A DNA stretch of 64,000 nt from Rattus norvegicus. Lineage: Eukaryota > Chordata > Mammalia > Rodentia > Muridae. The stretch lies in contig NC_086034.1 of NCBI RefSeq assembly GCF_036323735.1, forward strand, positions 13,286,001 through 13,350,000, written 5' to 3'. The notes under the pieces are model-generated. The model saw only the letters and a program-made list of their open reading frames with translations, was not told the origin of the DNA and ran no database searches. Position 1 is the stretch's first letter, and every line of letters begins with the position of its first letter. Below are positions 24,873 through 37,262 of this stretch, in pieces. The translations under genes and the position numbers were made by a program.

Positions 24873-24892
24873 TGTGTGTGTGTATGTGTATA
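24827..24892. repeat. (CA)n followed directly by (TG)n
   Basis: CA dinucleotides at about 24827-24870 turn into TG dinucleotides at 24871-24892, making a perfect inverted repeat with no spacer. Confidence 0.96.
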
Positions 24893-26621
24893 AATGTGGG
24901 AATAAATTAAAGATTATGTGGATGAATATTATGATGGGTTATAAATATCAGACAGAGTTTGGCCAGAGGTAGAGTCCTCTTCAATAAGAATAGAACTGGA
25001 AGGATGCCAGATCATAGGATACCAGGTTATATTTATGAGTCCTTTTAGTTATTCCTTATTTTTTAATTCAGTCTTTCATCTGGTCAAACTGAAAAATATG
25101 CCTAAAAAGTTGATGTATCTGGTCCTCAGCACCCTTAGTATATTTGGGCACAGCAACTTTATATGAAATTTTACTAAGGATATAGAAGTATCCTTTCTTC
25201 ATCCCCACCAGGTGGTCTTTGAACTTTATGACATTCAACCTTGGTAATTTGGCTGGGATCAGAATTACTATGTAAACACATGTCTGTGTATGTCCATGAA
25301 GGCCTTTCCATAATGTTTTACCTTATAAGCAACCATCACCCAGCATGAAAGTGGCAGCATTCAATGGGCTGGTGTACCAAATGATTGAAAGGGGAAAAGT
25401 TAGTTGAGCACCAGCATTCATAACCCTGTTTCTAGAAAAGGAGACACTCTTCTGTTGCTATGGCACCCTCATCAGGATGGACTGCATCCTCAATCCATGA
25501 TTAAAATGAAATTCTCCCTTTCAGGTGAGCCAGAAGAAAATATACTTCTATAGACTTTATCCATGTTTATACATCTATCTCCGCTCACTTCACAAATGGC
25601 AACCATTGATTATCCTTACCGAAGATGTAAACATTTATTTTTCAATGTTATCAGTAGCCTAAACAGCCAGAAGTTAGTTACATATCATTTTCAGATTCTA
25701 ATTTAATGGAGAATAATTTTATGTTCCCTAGAGAAAGCTCTTCTCTCTGGAACATCAAATTTCTAATAAAAGCATAGTACTTACACAGAAAGTAGTAGGA
25801 GGGGGAATTAATAATGAGTAGGGCAGCCTATTTCAAATGCCATGCCTTCTTTCTTCTTTCACTAGTTGAGGCTCCTGGTGAAAACATCATTTTTATCAGT
25901 TAGGAGAGCACTCACTCTTCAGTTGTCCTACAGAGTACAATTCAAATTACTATGAACTTGAAAGAGATCAACAATTCAAGTTACTCTCTCTTGAATTATG
26001 TCTCACACAAGTCTTGTGTCAAGACATGCCACAGGGTCAAGAGACATATAATAGCATCAATAGACAAGATCAATTTTCAAGAAATACTTCTTTAACACCC
26101 TTATTTAATGCCCACATCAGTTTTGAAGTACCATTCACTATGTAGAACCATGACACTAAGTTAAGTGGCTTTTGTGAAATTCTGTGCATATATAAGCCAG
26201 GTTTACTCTAGATTCTGCTGTAAATCAAGATTCCTTTTTGTCTAACAATTTCATTACCATAGCTCACTCAAATGTGTATGTTTCCTCACCAATAAAAATT
26301 GATCACTATTTCCTTGGGGGCAGACAGTGCAGTGTGTGTTGCAAGTGTGTGTGCATGTGTGTAGTACCTCGTTACTTGTTCTGGAAGTTGTATTTTGATG
26401 GGTGTCCATTCAAGGCACACTAAAGTAAGGTAGCCACACTTGTGTTAAATTATGTAGTTCTGTTTCAGCTAGCTAGCATGTATAAATATTACCATATGAT
26501 ATGAACCCTATATTTCTTAAATTTTAGATGGAGATACAAAGTTCTGGTGTTCCCTGAGCATATGGCTTCGGATTTGTATATTATAGTAAGACACGAAGTT
26601 TTTGTGTAAAGAGACTCATAT
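24893..26621. other. Unassigned sequence
   Basis: About 1.7 kb without a convincing coding frame or a repeat I could name. Confidence 0.4.
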
Positions 26622-26689
26622 GATTTCCTTCTCAGCCTGTTTATTGTTTATATAAAGGAAGTCTATTGTGTTCTTTTTTAATTTTGTAT

Positions 26690-27097
26690 TCAGCAACTTT
26701 GCTGATGGTGTTTTTCAGATGTAGGAGTTCTTTGGTAGAGTTTTTTGGTCTGTGCATAGCAATACTTTGACTTCTTCTTTTCCAATTTGTATCCCCACTT
26801 GATCTCCTTTAGTTGTCTTATTGCTCTAGGTAGAACTTCAAGTACTATATTGAATAGATAGTAAAAGAGTAGACAGCCTTGCCTTCTCATTGATTTTAGT
26901 GGAATTGCTTTAAGTTTCTCTCCACTTAATTTGACGTTGGTTATTGTCTTGCTGTATATTGCCTTCAAGGTGTTTAAATTTGCACCTGGAATCCCTGATC
27001 TCTCTAAGACTTTTATCATGAAGGGATGTTGGATTTTGTCAAAAGGCTTTTCAGTGCCTAATGAGAAGATTGTGTGTATGTGGTTTTTTCCTTTCAA
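26690..27097 (-). pseudogene. L1 ORF2 reverse-transcriptase fragment (inverted half)
   Basis: The 135-codon minus-strand frame aligns with the RT palm/fingers region of copy C (KPFDKIQHPFMIKVLERSGI then YSKTITNVKLSGEKLKAIPL). It is diverged and lacks the catalytic FADD in frame. It is the longest open part of the inverted half of the twin-primed L1. Confidence 0.85.
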
Positions 27098-27850
27098 TTC
27101 ATTTATATGGTAGATTGCATTGATGGATTTTCATATATTGAATTACTCCTGCATCCTTGGGATGAAACCTACTTGATCATGTTGGATGATATTTTTGATG
27201 TATCTTGAATTTGTTTTGTATTTTATCAACAATGTTGATAAGAAAGATTCGTTTGAAATTCTTTTCCTTTGAGTCTTTGTGTAGTTTAGGTATCAGGGTC
27301 ACTATGGGCTCATAGAATAAGTTGGTGATTTCTTTCTATTTCTATTTTGTAGACTAGTTTGAGGATTATTCATATTAGCTTTTCTTTAAAAGACTGATAA
27401 AATTTTGTGCTAAAACTATATGGCATTGTTTTGTTGTTGCTTTGCCTTGTGTTTGTTTGTTTTTGGTTGGGAGACTTTTAAGGACTGGTTATATTTCCTT
27501 AGGGGTTATAGGACTATTTAAATAGTTTATCAGATCTCGATTTAATGTTGTTAAATGGTATCTATTTCGAAAATCACCCATTTCACTTAGATTTTCCAAT
27601 TTTTGTGGAGTACAGACCTTTGAAGGAAGATGTAACACTCTTCACAATCACCACAAATAATATAAAATGTCTTGGTGCAATTCTAACGAGCAAGTGAAAT
27701 GTAAGTGTCTGAAGAAATAAATTGAAGAAGATACCCGAAGATGGATTGATATCCCAGGGCCATGGATTGGTAGAACTAACATAGTAAAAATGGCTGTCTT
27801 ACTAACAGCAGTCTATAGACTCAATGCAATTCCCATTGATATTCCAACAT

Positions 27851-28835
27851 AATTTTTATTGACCGTGAGATAACAATTCTCAGCTTCAAACAGAATAACA
27901 GATGGACACTGGTGACTGATGGGAGTGGAGGAGTAGAAGCATCTCTAGAGTGTGCCAGAGACATGGGATAGGAGAGCCTCCTGAGTGTCTATGGGGTGAC
28001 TTCAGCTAAGACTCCTAGCAGTGGGGAAATGGAGCATGAAGGGGCTAGCTCCTGGATCCAGGGAGAAAATTCAGGGGAGAGGTAAGGGCCCAACCAACAC
28101 ACAAAAATTTCAACCCCCAAATTGTCCTGTCTACAGAAAATGCAGGGACAAAGATGGAGCGCAGACTGAGGGAATAGTCAATCAATAACTGGCCCAACTT
28201 GAGACCACGGGCAAGAATCAGTCCCTGACACAACTAATTATATTCTTTTGTGTTTGCAGATGAGAGCTTAGCATAACTTTTTTCTGAGAGGATCCACCTA
28301 GAAACTGACTGAAACAGATGTAGATAACGAAACCCAAACATTGGACAGAGCTCACGGCGTTTTATGCCAAGACAGAATGGAGCAAGAAGGATTAAGGGCC
28401 CTGATTTGAGGGGCTAGGAATTCCACAGGAAGACCAACAGAGTCAACTTTCCTGAAGCCTTGGTGGCTCTTGGAGACTGAAACACCAATCAAAGAGCATG
28501 TATACACGGGCTGGACTTAGGTCTCCACACATGCATACTAGATGAGTGGCATGCTCTTCATGTGGGTCCCCCAACAACTGGAGAGGGGCCTTACCCTGAC
28601 TCTGCTGTCTGCCTGTGGATTCCATTTCCCTAACTGGGCTTCCTTGTGTGGCCTCAGTGGGAGATGTTATGCTTAGTACTGCAGAGGCTTCATGCTCCTG
28701 GTTGGGGGATAGCCATGGGTGGCTTCTACCCTCTCAGAGGAGAGACGGAGGGTTGTATGATGGGAGGGACTGTATGAAAGGGGGACTGGGAAGAAGGGAG
28801 GCAGTAATTGGGATATAAAGTGAGTAAATAAGTAA
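27851..28835 (+). other. Lx-type L1 3'UTR
   Basis: AAAGATGGAGCGCAGACTGA, GGGAATAGTCAATCAATAAC, GACCAACAGAGTCAACTTTC and TAATTGGGATATAAAGTGAG match the sense 3'UTR of older rodent Lx elements. It ends at GTGAGTAAATAAGTAAG. Short open frames in it are chance. Confidence 0.8.
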
Positions 28836-29754
28836 GTTCATGGAAAAGTCCATTATGAGGTTTTTACTTTGCATAAAACATCACCATGTTTAGTACGTGC
28901 TCTGGACTTGAAACATACACAGGTTCGTCTGGCTCTCTAATACAGTAAATATATAGGGTAATAGGCAAAAATAAAAATCGGTTCTTACTCTCAATGGTAG
29001 GATAGTGTGGTATTAAAAGGCTCAGTGAAAAAGTTTTAGCCTAGAAGCAGGGATCTGGGTCTGAGATGGCTGGATGTTTCTCCTTTCTCTCTGCACTGCC
29101 CTTCTGGAAAATGGCCACAGGCTCCTTCATGAGAGCTTTGTCGTAATCTCAGGGCTCTTGCTGTTGTTACTGTTACCAATCCTTTGGAAAGGTTATCCAG
29201 TGTCTATTTCATTCAGTAAATGCTGGCATCTTTGAACCAGCCCAGATTATGGTGTTAAGGAGAGACAGAGAGATTATGACTTTTTTGGTTGCTCTCTGGT
29301 GAGAATACTTCTTTTTTTCTTTTTTTGCCTTTTTTTGTCCTACTTATAAGGGACTCAGCAGGGGTGCCCTGAGTTTTCTTATTTACCACCATCAAGTGAT
29401 TACTTCATAGTGACTCATTTTTAATTCTTTCTTGATTCCCATAGGCACTGGACTCAGCTTCTTGTGATTTTGCTATCCCTACTATTAAAGAAACCATTTG
29501 AGCCACAGATGTACCAACTGGCATCTGTGACTTTCAGAAAAGATTTTAGTTTGGTTAGAGGGCTGAACCTTTTAAATCTACCCCAACAATAGCATATCTT
29601 CAGATCTCTGGAGCTCTACCATTACACATTAAAGAGGTCCTGGCATTTTACTGCTACAGTGTTCAAGATCCTGAAACAAGGTAGGTTGCCTGCCCAAGGG
29701 AAAACCTACTACTATCAATAAAAAGAACATAGATAGTAAATAACTCTTAATGAC
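28836..29754. other. Unassigned sequence
   Basis: T-rich runs occur near 29310-29340. No gene or named repeat was recognised. Confidence 0.4.
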
Positions 29755-30525
29755 CTATTGCTATATCCACAAATCAGTGCATCACTCAACCATCATCAAG
29801 GCATCTCCTTGTTGCAGTAGATGGTAATTAACACAGAAACCTACATTGGACAACATACAGAGAATGAGAGGTTTTGGAGCTTTCAGTCATAAAAGGGGTG
29901 TCTTTATCTAACTCTTACCTATCAGGGTTCAGGGTTGTATGCAGAACAGATGGTTCGAAGATCGCAAGAGTCAGAGGTGGTAGATACTGTCAAAAAAACA
30001 GTGCTGTCCAGATGTAGCAGGACAGATACATCTATGACAACATGCACAAGACTAACAAGTTCATACCAGACAAAAATCTTAACACTCAGAAGAAGCTGAC
30101 ACAAACCCTACCCCTAAAAAGCTATTACAATGAATAACTTTTGGGAAAGAAAAAAAAAATCATGTTGGTTTTATTGTTGTTTTTTTGTTTGTTTGTTTTT
30201 GTTTTGTTTGTCTATTTGTTTTTTGAGTGTCACTGGGTATAAGAACCACAGTCTGGGACAGGTCCCATGCCCAGGAGTAGATGAACAACACAAATTGGAC
30301 TACATAGTTGTTTGGTTATGCTTTTGTTGTTTTGGGGTTTTCTTTTCTTACTGTTTTTTGTTTGTCTTGAATTTTGATTTATAGGTTTTTAAAGGGGGGG
30401 AGGTCCAAAAGCTGTGTGAGTAGGGCAGTAGGCGAGTATCTTGGAGGAATTGGGGGAATGGAAAGAATATGACCAAATGTATTATAAGACTTTTTTCAAT
30501 AAAAATAATTAATTAAAATCTTGAA
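29755..30525 (+). mobile_element. Rodent L1 3' end (older family)
   Basis: CCACAAATCAGTGCATCACT, TTGTTGCAGTAGATGGTAAT, TAACACAGAAACCTACATTG, GCATGCACAAGA-like text near 30040, CACTGGGTATAAGAACCACA and CCCATGCCCAGGAGTAGATG match the 3'UTR of an older rodent L1 in sense. It ends near CAATAAAAATAATTAATTAA. No ORF2 part is attached, so it is strongly 5'-truncated. Confidence 0.75.
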
Positions 30526-31257
30526 ATATTAATTTGATTTAGTGTGGGCCTTTGTTGAATTTACATTTTAGTTAGCCAGCTAACCAACTTAAGATCCACT
30601 CACTAATGTCTGTGCTAAGACAGTAAATCTGGAAAAAATCTCCAAAGTATATTATAGAAGCATTAAATAGAATTTAAAGTTATGTTGTCTGTTTTTTTGG
30701 GCTGGCATGTTCAGGATCTACTCCCACTTTTATTTCCCAAACACTTCAGGCAGAGATAAATAAAGCCTCTGGGTTCTTTTGGAGGATACATTTTCTTTCT
30801 TAGGTCTGATGCTAGTGTTGATTGGGGAATGACGACTGACAGTTTCCAGTTTACAGACAGTAAGTGATCCCAGAGCATTTATAACAAGAAGGTAAGACCA
30901 TCCAGGTAAAAACAACGAAAACAATGAAAATGTTCACAAGCTTTTCAATAATATTATGAATAACGATATTATGGGCTGCTCAGTCCATGTTAAGTGTTAG
31001 AACATTCTGGATCTCCTGATGCTACTCCACTTCCTCATACTGACTCGGAGAACATCAGTCATGCTTTCCCAACCAAAATACTAAATATCAGGCTAGACCT
31101 GATAAGACTGTATACTTAAGTGAAATTGTAATTTATAGTTTCTTTTTCAAACAGAGTTCAACTTTAGCCCAGTGTTTAAGTATCACTTTGGATGTACACA
31201 TTTAAATTTCAACTTTCTAGTACATACCTCAAGTTGAGAGTTCTTAGAAATTATTTG
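30526..31257. other. Unassigned sequence
   Basis: No coding potential or repeat family was recognised. Confidence 0.4.
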
Positions 31258-31466
31258 ATTTTTTTTTTGCATGAATGTTTTGTCTGCAAATACATCTTTG
31301 CACTGTACTTGTGCCTGGTGCCTGTGGAGGCCCAAAGAAGTAGTCCATTCTCTGACCCTGGAATTACAGACAGTTGTGAGCCACCTCACAACTTGTTGGG
31401 AATCAAGCCTAGTTCTCTGGAAGAGAAGCCAATGCTCTTAACTACTGAGCCATCTCTCTAGCCCCT
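31258..31466 (-). mobile_element. B3-type SINE
   Basis: The plus strand reads GGCCCAAAGAAGTAGTCCAT, TTACAGACAGTTGTGAGCCA and TGCTCTTAACTACTGAGCCA, then CTCTCTAGCCCC, the reverse complement of a B3/B2 SINE. Its head points right, toward the next SINE. Confidence 0.9.
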
Positions 31467-31487
31467 CAGGTTAAGAATTTCTTTGAA

Positions 31488-31696
31488 GAGGCTGGAGAGA
31501 TGGCTCAGTGGTTAAGAGTGCTTTATTGTTTACTCAGAGAGCAGAGTTCAGTTTCCAGCACCCCCTCAAGGTGGCTCACAACTGCTTGTAATGTCAGCTA
31601 CTATGGATATATGCAATCCTCTTTTGGCCTCTCCAGATACCCACATGCATGTATATTTACACAGACACACAGAAACACACATATGCATACACACAT

Positions 31697-31748
<52 letters not shown>

Positions 31749-31752
31749 AGAA
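31488..31752 (+). mobile_element. B2/B3-type SINE with (AG)n tail
   Basis: GAGGCTGGAGAGATGGCTCA with GTGGTTAAGAG is the tRNA-like head; CAAGGTGGCTCACAACTGCT and TCTTTTGGCCTCTCCAGATA follow. An (AG)n run occupies 31700-31750. It is head-to-head with the minus-strand SINE on its left. Confidence 0.9.
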
Positions 31753-31754
31753 TT

Positions 31755-31983
31755 GTTTTTCTTTTGACTCGGGCAATGGTTCAGCAGTTAGGAGAACTGA
31801 CTATTCTTACAGAGGATCTGGGTTGATTCTCAGAACCCACATTGTGGCTAACACTCACTACCTCTAACTTCAGTGCCAAAAGACCTAACATCCCCTTCTG
31901 GTCTCTTTTCATACCATGCACGTAGTACATAAACATACATGGGATCACTTATCCATACTCACAAAATAGTAATAGTAATAGTA

Positions 31984-32021
<38 letters not shown>
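31755..32021 (+). mobile_element. B3-type SINE, diverged, with (TAG/TAA)n tail
   Basis: GGGCAATGGTTCAGCAGTTA, GAGGATCTGGGTTGATTCTC, CAGAACCCACATTGTGGCTA and CCCCTTCTGGTCTCTTTTC fit a diverged B3. A (TAG)n then (TAA)n run at 31966-32021 serves as tail. It is the third SINE in a row. Confidence 0.8.
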
Positions 32022-32023
<2 letters not shown>

Positions 32024-32683
32024 TTTAAAGAAATGAAAATAAGAATTATTTTACTTAAAAATCCTTATTGTTCTATGTCTTTCCCACTGTTCCTTGGGCC
32101 TGACTATTTGCTTTCCTGTTCTTTTAAATCACTTGTAAAACTAATTCAAAGGTCAGAGATTGTATTTCAAGCAACTGTTTCAGATATTTGCTGTCAGATG
32201 AGAGAAGGAATTATCTTCATTCCTAGCTATATTTTCATAGCATTATGTGCAAATAAGGTCATATAACTTAGATAAGGTTTGGATTTACAATCCAAAGCTA
32301 CCAGAAGAATAATTAAGAAAGAATTTGGGTGGTCTCAGTCAGAGAGGGCTAGTTTTTCTAATAATGGGACAACTGACAGTGGTTTTTGTAATTTCTCTGT
32401 TTGAGACTATTTTTCCAGTCATATGACAGGGTCATTATCCTTTTGGCTGAGGGAAAGAGGCTTCTGAAGATACTGTATAGGATACTACTAAAGCATGGTT
32501 GTATTCAATGGTGTAGGAACATGGTAAACTTTTACAAGACAAAATGAGGCAGATGTATTTGAGATATTTTGAAATAATAATCTTTGGTTACAATGATTAA
32601 TAATCAGATTTCTAACCAAATTAGTTCTGGTCAAATATTCCTGTAGAAATTCTTCTTTTTAAATTAAATTTTGTTCTTTTTAC
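32022..32683. other. Unassigned sequence
   Basis: AT-rich sequence with no named feature. The last part (TTAAATTAAATTTTGTTC) leads into the 3' end of a minus-strand L1. Confidence 0.4.
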
Positions 32684-34868
32684 TTCTTCACTTTACATCC
32701 CAGTCACTGCACCCCTCCAAGTTGTCCACTCCCACAATCCTTCCCCCACCCCATCTCCCATTCATTCATCCCACCATTTTCCCATCCCTTTCTCCTCTGA
32801 GCTGGTGTGGACCACCCTGGGTATCCCCCATCCTAGTACTTCAAGTCTATGACAGGCCAGGTGCTTCCTGTCCCACTGAGGCCAGAAAAGGCACCCCACT
32901 AGAAGAGCATAGCCCACATACAGGCTCTAGTTTTTGGGAGTCATATAAAGACCAAGTTTCACATTTGCTGCATATGTGCAGGGAGTGTTCAGTTTCTAAG
33001 AACCTTCAAGTGTCCCGGTTAGTAGACTCTGTTGGTCTGCCTGTGGAATTCCTATCCCCTGTTGGGGCTAGAATCCTTCTTTCTATTTTTTCCATAAGAA
33101 TCCCCAAGCTCCGTCCACTGTTTGGATGTGGGTGTGTGCATCTATCTGAGTCAGCTGCTGGGTAGAGCCTCTCAAAGGACACCGTGGTCCTGTCTGCAAG
33201 CATAACAAGAGTATTATTAATAGTGTCAAGGACTGATGCTTGATCTTGGGATGGGTCTTAAGTTGGACCAGTTATTGGTTGGCCATTCTCTGAGTCTCTG
33301 GTCCATCCCCCATGCCTGTGTTTCTTGTAAAGAGAGGATACATTTTGGGTTGAAAGTTTGGTGGTTGGCTGCTGTCTCTATTGCTCCACTGGGTTCTTCA
33401 CTTTACATCCCAGTCACTGCACCCCCCCTGTTTCCTTTATTCCTTTTAATATTTTTTCTTTGTTTTTTGTGTTTGGTGTTTTGACTGTTATGTGACAGGA
33501 GGAATTTCTGTTCTGATCCAATCTATTTGGAGTTCCATAGGCTTTTTGTATGTTTATGGGCATCTCTTTCTTTAGGTTAGTGAAGTTTTCTTCTATAATT
33601 TTGTTGAAATATTTACTGGCCCTTCAAATTGGGAGTCTTCCCTCTCTTCTATATCTATTATCCTTAGGTTTGATCTTCTCATTGTATCCTGGATTTCCTG
33701 TATGTTTTGGGCTAGGAGCTTTTTGTGTTTTACATTATCTTTCATGGTTGTGTTGATGGTTTCTATGGTATCTTCTGCCTCTGAGAGTCTCTTTTCTATC
33801 TCTTGTATTCTGTTGGTGATGCATGTATCTATGACGCCTTATCTCTTTCCTAGGTTTTCTATCTCCAGGGTTGTCTCCCTTTGTGCGTTCTTTATTGTTT
33901 CTATTTCCATTTTTAAATCCTGGATGGTTTGGTTCAAATCCTTCTCCTGTTTGGTTGTGTTTTTCTGTAATTCTTTAAGGAATTTTTGTGTTTCCTTGTT
34001 AAGTGCTTCTATTTGTTTACTTGTGTTGTCCTGTATTTCTTTATGGGAGCTTTTATGTCCTTCTTAAAGTCCTTTATCATCATCATAAGATATGATTTTA
34101 AATCTAAATGTTTCTTTTCTGGTGTGTTTGCATATCCAGTACTTGCTTTGGTGGGAGAACTGGGCTCTGATTTTGCCAAGTAGTCTTGGTTTTGTTGTTT
34201 TGGTTCCTGAGCTTTCCTCTTGCCATCAGGTTGTCTTTGGTATTAGCTTGTCTTGCTGACCCTGACAATTGCTTGACCCTCCTCTAGGTCTGTGTGTCAG
34301 CACTCCTCTAGACCTGTTTTCTTTTTTTTCAGCCAGATCTGAGAACAGAGAGCTTCTCCTGGGTTTGTGTTACCTGAAGCCTCCAGGCCAGTTGCTTGGT
34401 ACAGAAGAGTTGGTCTTACCTCTGCTCTCAGATGTGTAGGTGCTCCTGGTGACTAGCTTTCAGCTCTCAGTGCAGGCAGAAACCTGTAGGGTCCTTCCCA
34501 TGACTAATCCTAAGTCCCTCTTCCCAGAGGGCACAGATGGCACTAAGTGGTTTCCTCTTGGGTCAGTAATGTGGGCAGAAAGTAGTTGTCTCCTCTGAGT
34601 TCTCAGGATTGTCTGCATTTCTAAGGGTCCAGTTCTCCCACCCCCACATAAGATTTGGGTGCAGGGAGCAGTGGGACCATTTTAGTTCAGTTCTGGGCAC
34701 TGACAGCAGCTAGCAAGTATCTGAGGCTGACTGCTCCTATATTTCTGTATCCAGAAGCCACTAGTCAGGTTCTTGTTGGGTCAGAAATGTGAGCAGAAGT
34801 GGAGGTCTCCCCTGGGGTCTCAGGATTGTCTGTACTTCTGGGAGTTCAGCTCTCTCCTCCTCAGGATT
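32684..34868 (-). mobile_element. L1-like element lacking ORF2 (3'UTR, ORF1, 5'UTR)
   Basis: Read on the minus strand, the order is 5'UTR-like sequence (34868 to about 34227), degenerate ORF1 (start codon at 34226-34224, MARGK; about 34226-33426), then directly an Lx-type 3'UTR (33393-32684). The 3.8-kb ORF2 is absent. This resembles the HAL1 (half-L1) architecture known in mammals, or a deletion or template switch. A 32-bp sequence occurs identically at 32684-32715 and 33394-33425, that is, at the 3' end and again at the ORF1/3'UTR joint. No frame is intact. Confidence 0.7.
33426..34226 (-). pseudogene. L1 ORF1 remnant (ORF2-less element)
   Basis: On the plus strand TTTGGTGTTTTGACTGTTAT, GATCCAATCTATTTGGAGTT and GTTTGATCTTCTCATTGTAT are the antisense of rat ORF1 between its RRM and C-terminal domains. 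The coiled-coil part runs to the start codon at 34226. Frameshifts and stops are frequent. Confidence 0.85.
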
Positions 34869-37262
34869 TGTCTTCTTCAATTTCTATCTTCAGTAACTTG
34901 AACTTCGTGTCATACAGATCTTTCACTTGCCTAGTTTAAGTTACCCAAAGATATTTTATATTATTTGTGGTTATTGTGAAAGGTGTCATATATCTAATAT
35001 CTTTTTGTCCTGTTTATCATTTGTATAAAGGAGGGTACTGATTTCTTTGTGTTAATTTGTATCCAGCCACTTTGGTGAAGGTGTTTAACAGCTGTAGAAG
35101 TTCTATGGTAGAATTTTTGGTTGCTTATATATACTATCAGTGCAAATAGCAATACTTTGATCTCTTCCTTTCCAAATTATATCCTTTTGATCTCCTATAG
35201 TTGTCTTACTGCTTTGGCTAGAACTTTAAGTACTATATTGAATAAATAGGGAGATTGCAGGTAGCCTTGTCTTTTGCCCGATTTTATTGGAATTGCTTTA
35301 ACTTTATCTCCATTTAGTTTGATGTTGGTTGTTGGTTTGCTGTATACTGCTTTGATTATGTTTAGGTGTATGCCCTATATACCTTATTTCTCTAATATGC
35401 TCCACATGTAGAGGGCCTTAGATTTATCAAAGGCTTTTTTCAGCATCTAATTAGATAATCTTGTGATTTTTTTCTTTCAGTTTATTTATTTGGTGGATTA
35501 TGTTGGTGGATTTTAATATATTGAATCATTCCTGTATCCCTCTGATGAAACCTACTTGATGGATGACGTATTTGATGTGTTCCTGTATTTGGTTTGTGAG
35601 TATTTTATTATTTTTGCATCAATATTCATAGAGAAATTGGTCAGAAATTCTCTTTCTTTGTTGAGTGTTTGTGTTGTCTAGGTATCAGGGTGACTGTGGC
35701 CTCATAGAATGAGTTTGGCAGTTTTCCTTCTGTTTCTCTTTTGTGGAATAGTTTGAAAAATACTGGTATTAGCTCTTCTTTGAACGTCTAGTAGAATTCT
35801 GTGCTAAAATCATCTGGCTCTGTTTTTTGTTTTGTTTTTTTGTTTTTTTGTTTTTGTTTTTTTTTTGTTTATTTTGGTTTTCTGTTTTGTTTTGTTTCCT
35901 TGTTTTGTTTTGGTTTTGGTTGGGAAACTTTTAATGACTGCTTCTTTATGGGCTATAGGGCTTTTTAAATAGTTGATCTGATTTTGACTTAACTTTCATA
36001 AGTGGTATGTGTCTAGAATATCATTCATTTCATTATGATTTTATGAATTTTTGTGGAGTATGGCCTTTTGCAGTAAGTCATAATGATTCTTTGGATTTCC
36101 TCAGTGTCAATTGCCATGTTTCCCTTTTCCTTCTGATTTTGTTTAATTTTATACTGTCTCTCTGTCTCTTAGTTAGAGTGGCTAAGGGTTTGTCTACCTT
36201 GTTGATATCCTGAAAGAACCAGCTCTTAGTTTCCTTGATTCTTTGTGTTGTTTTCTTTGTTTCTAACTGATTGACTTCAGTCCTGATTTTGATTCTTTTC
36301 TGCCTTCTCCTCTTTGGTACCCTTGCTTCTTTTTTCTAGACCTTTCTGGTATACTTGTAAATTGCTGGTGTGAAAACGTTCTCATTTGTTTATAGAGCCA
36401 CTTAGTGCTATGAACTTTCCTCTTAGCACTGCTTTCATTGTGTCCCATAAATTTAGGTCTGTTTAGCATTTATTTTTATTGAATCCTAGAAAGTCTTTAA
36501 TATCTTTCTTTCTTCCATGACTAAGGGATCATTAAGTAGAGAGTTGTTCAATTTCCATGAGTATGTAGGCTTCTTGGTATTTCTTTTGTTATTGACATCC
36601 AGCTTTAATCCATGGTGGTCTGATAAGATACAGGGTGTTATTTCAATTATCTTGTATCTGTTGAAGCTTGCTTTGTGACAAACTATATGATTAATTTTGT
36701 AGAATGATTCCTGAGGTGCTGAGAAGAACATATAGTTTTTATGTTTGGGTGAAATAATCTATAGTTGTCTGTTAGGTCTATTTCATTAATAATGTCTGTT
36801 AGTTTCATTATTTCTGGTTTAGATTTTTGTCTGGATTACCTATCAATTGTTTAGAGTAGGGTGCTGAAGTCTCCCACTATTAATGTGTGATGATCCATAT
36901 GTGATTTAAGCTTTAGCAATGCTTCTTTTGCAAATGTGGATGCCATGGTGTTTGGGTCAAAATTGTTTAGAATTGAAATAGTATCTTGCTAGATTTCTCT
37001 TTTGATGATTATGATGTGTCCTTCCCTGTCTCTTTTGATTAATTTTGTCTGAAAGTCTATTTTACTAGATATTAGAATGGCTACTTCAGCTTGTTTCTTG
37101 GGTCCATATGCTCAGAAAATATTTTTTTCCAGCTCTTTACTCAGAGGTAATGTCTATTTCTATTGCTGAGATATGCTTCTTATAAACCAGAAAATGAAAT
37201 GATAGATTCTGTTTTTGCATCCATTCTATTAGCCTGTGTCTTTGGGATTTGAGTCCTCTAGT
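34869..37262 (-). pseudogene. L1 ORF2 remnant
   Basis: Matches copy C from its position 41880 to 44260: e.g. TATCAGGGTGACTGTGGCCT, TTCATTATTTCTGGTTTAGA and the minus-strand peptide CILSDHHGLKLDVNN from the endonuclease domain at about 36600-36650. A T-rich expansion sits at 35820-35915. Broken in many places. Confidence 0.88.

Larger units (their letters stand above)
26622..28835. mobile_element. 5'-inverted (twin-primed) Lx-type L1
   Basis: Bases 26622-27613 are ORF2 reverse-transcriptase sequence in antisense; on the minus strand EKPFDKIQHPFMIKVLERSG and LPRAIRQLKEIKWG are readable. Bases 27629-27850 are ORF2 in sense (AATAATATAAAATGTCTTGG, GGATTGGTAGAACTAACATA). The L1 3'UTR follows in sense to about 28835. 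In L1 coordinates the sense part begins almost exactly where the antisense part ends (the position matching about 42000 in copy C), so the two halves are continuous apart from the flip. Age is moderate and all frames are broken. Confidence 0.85.

Noticed and set aside
32671..33165. A 164-codon plus-strand frame resembling a small proline/serine-rich protein
   Set aside because: It is the antisense of an Lx-type L1 3'UTR and has no sign of coding selection.
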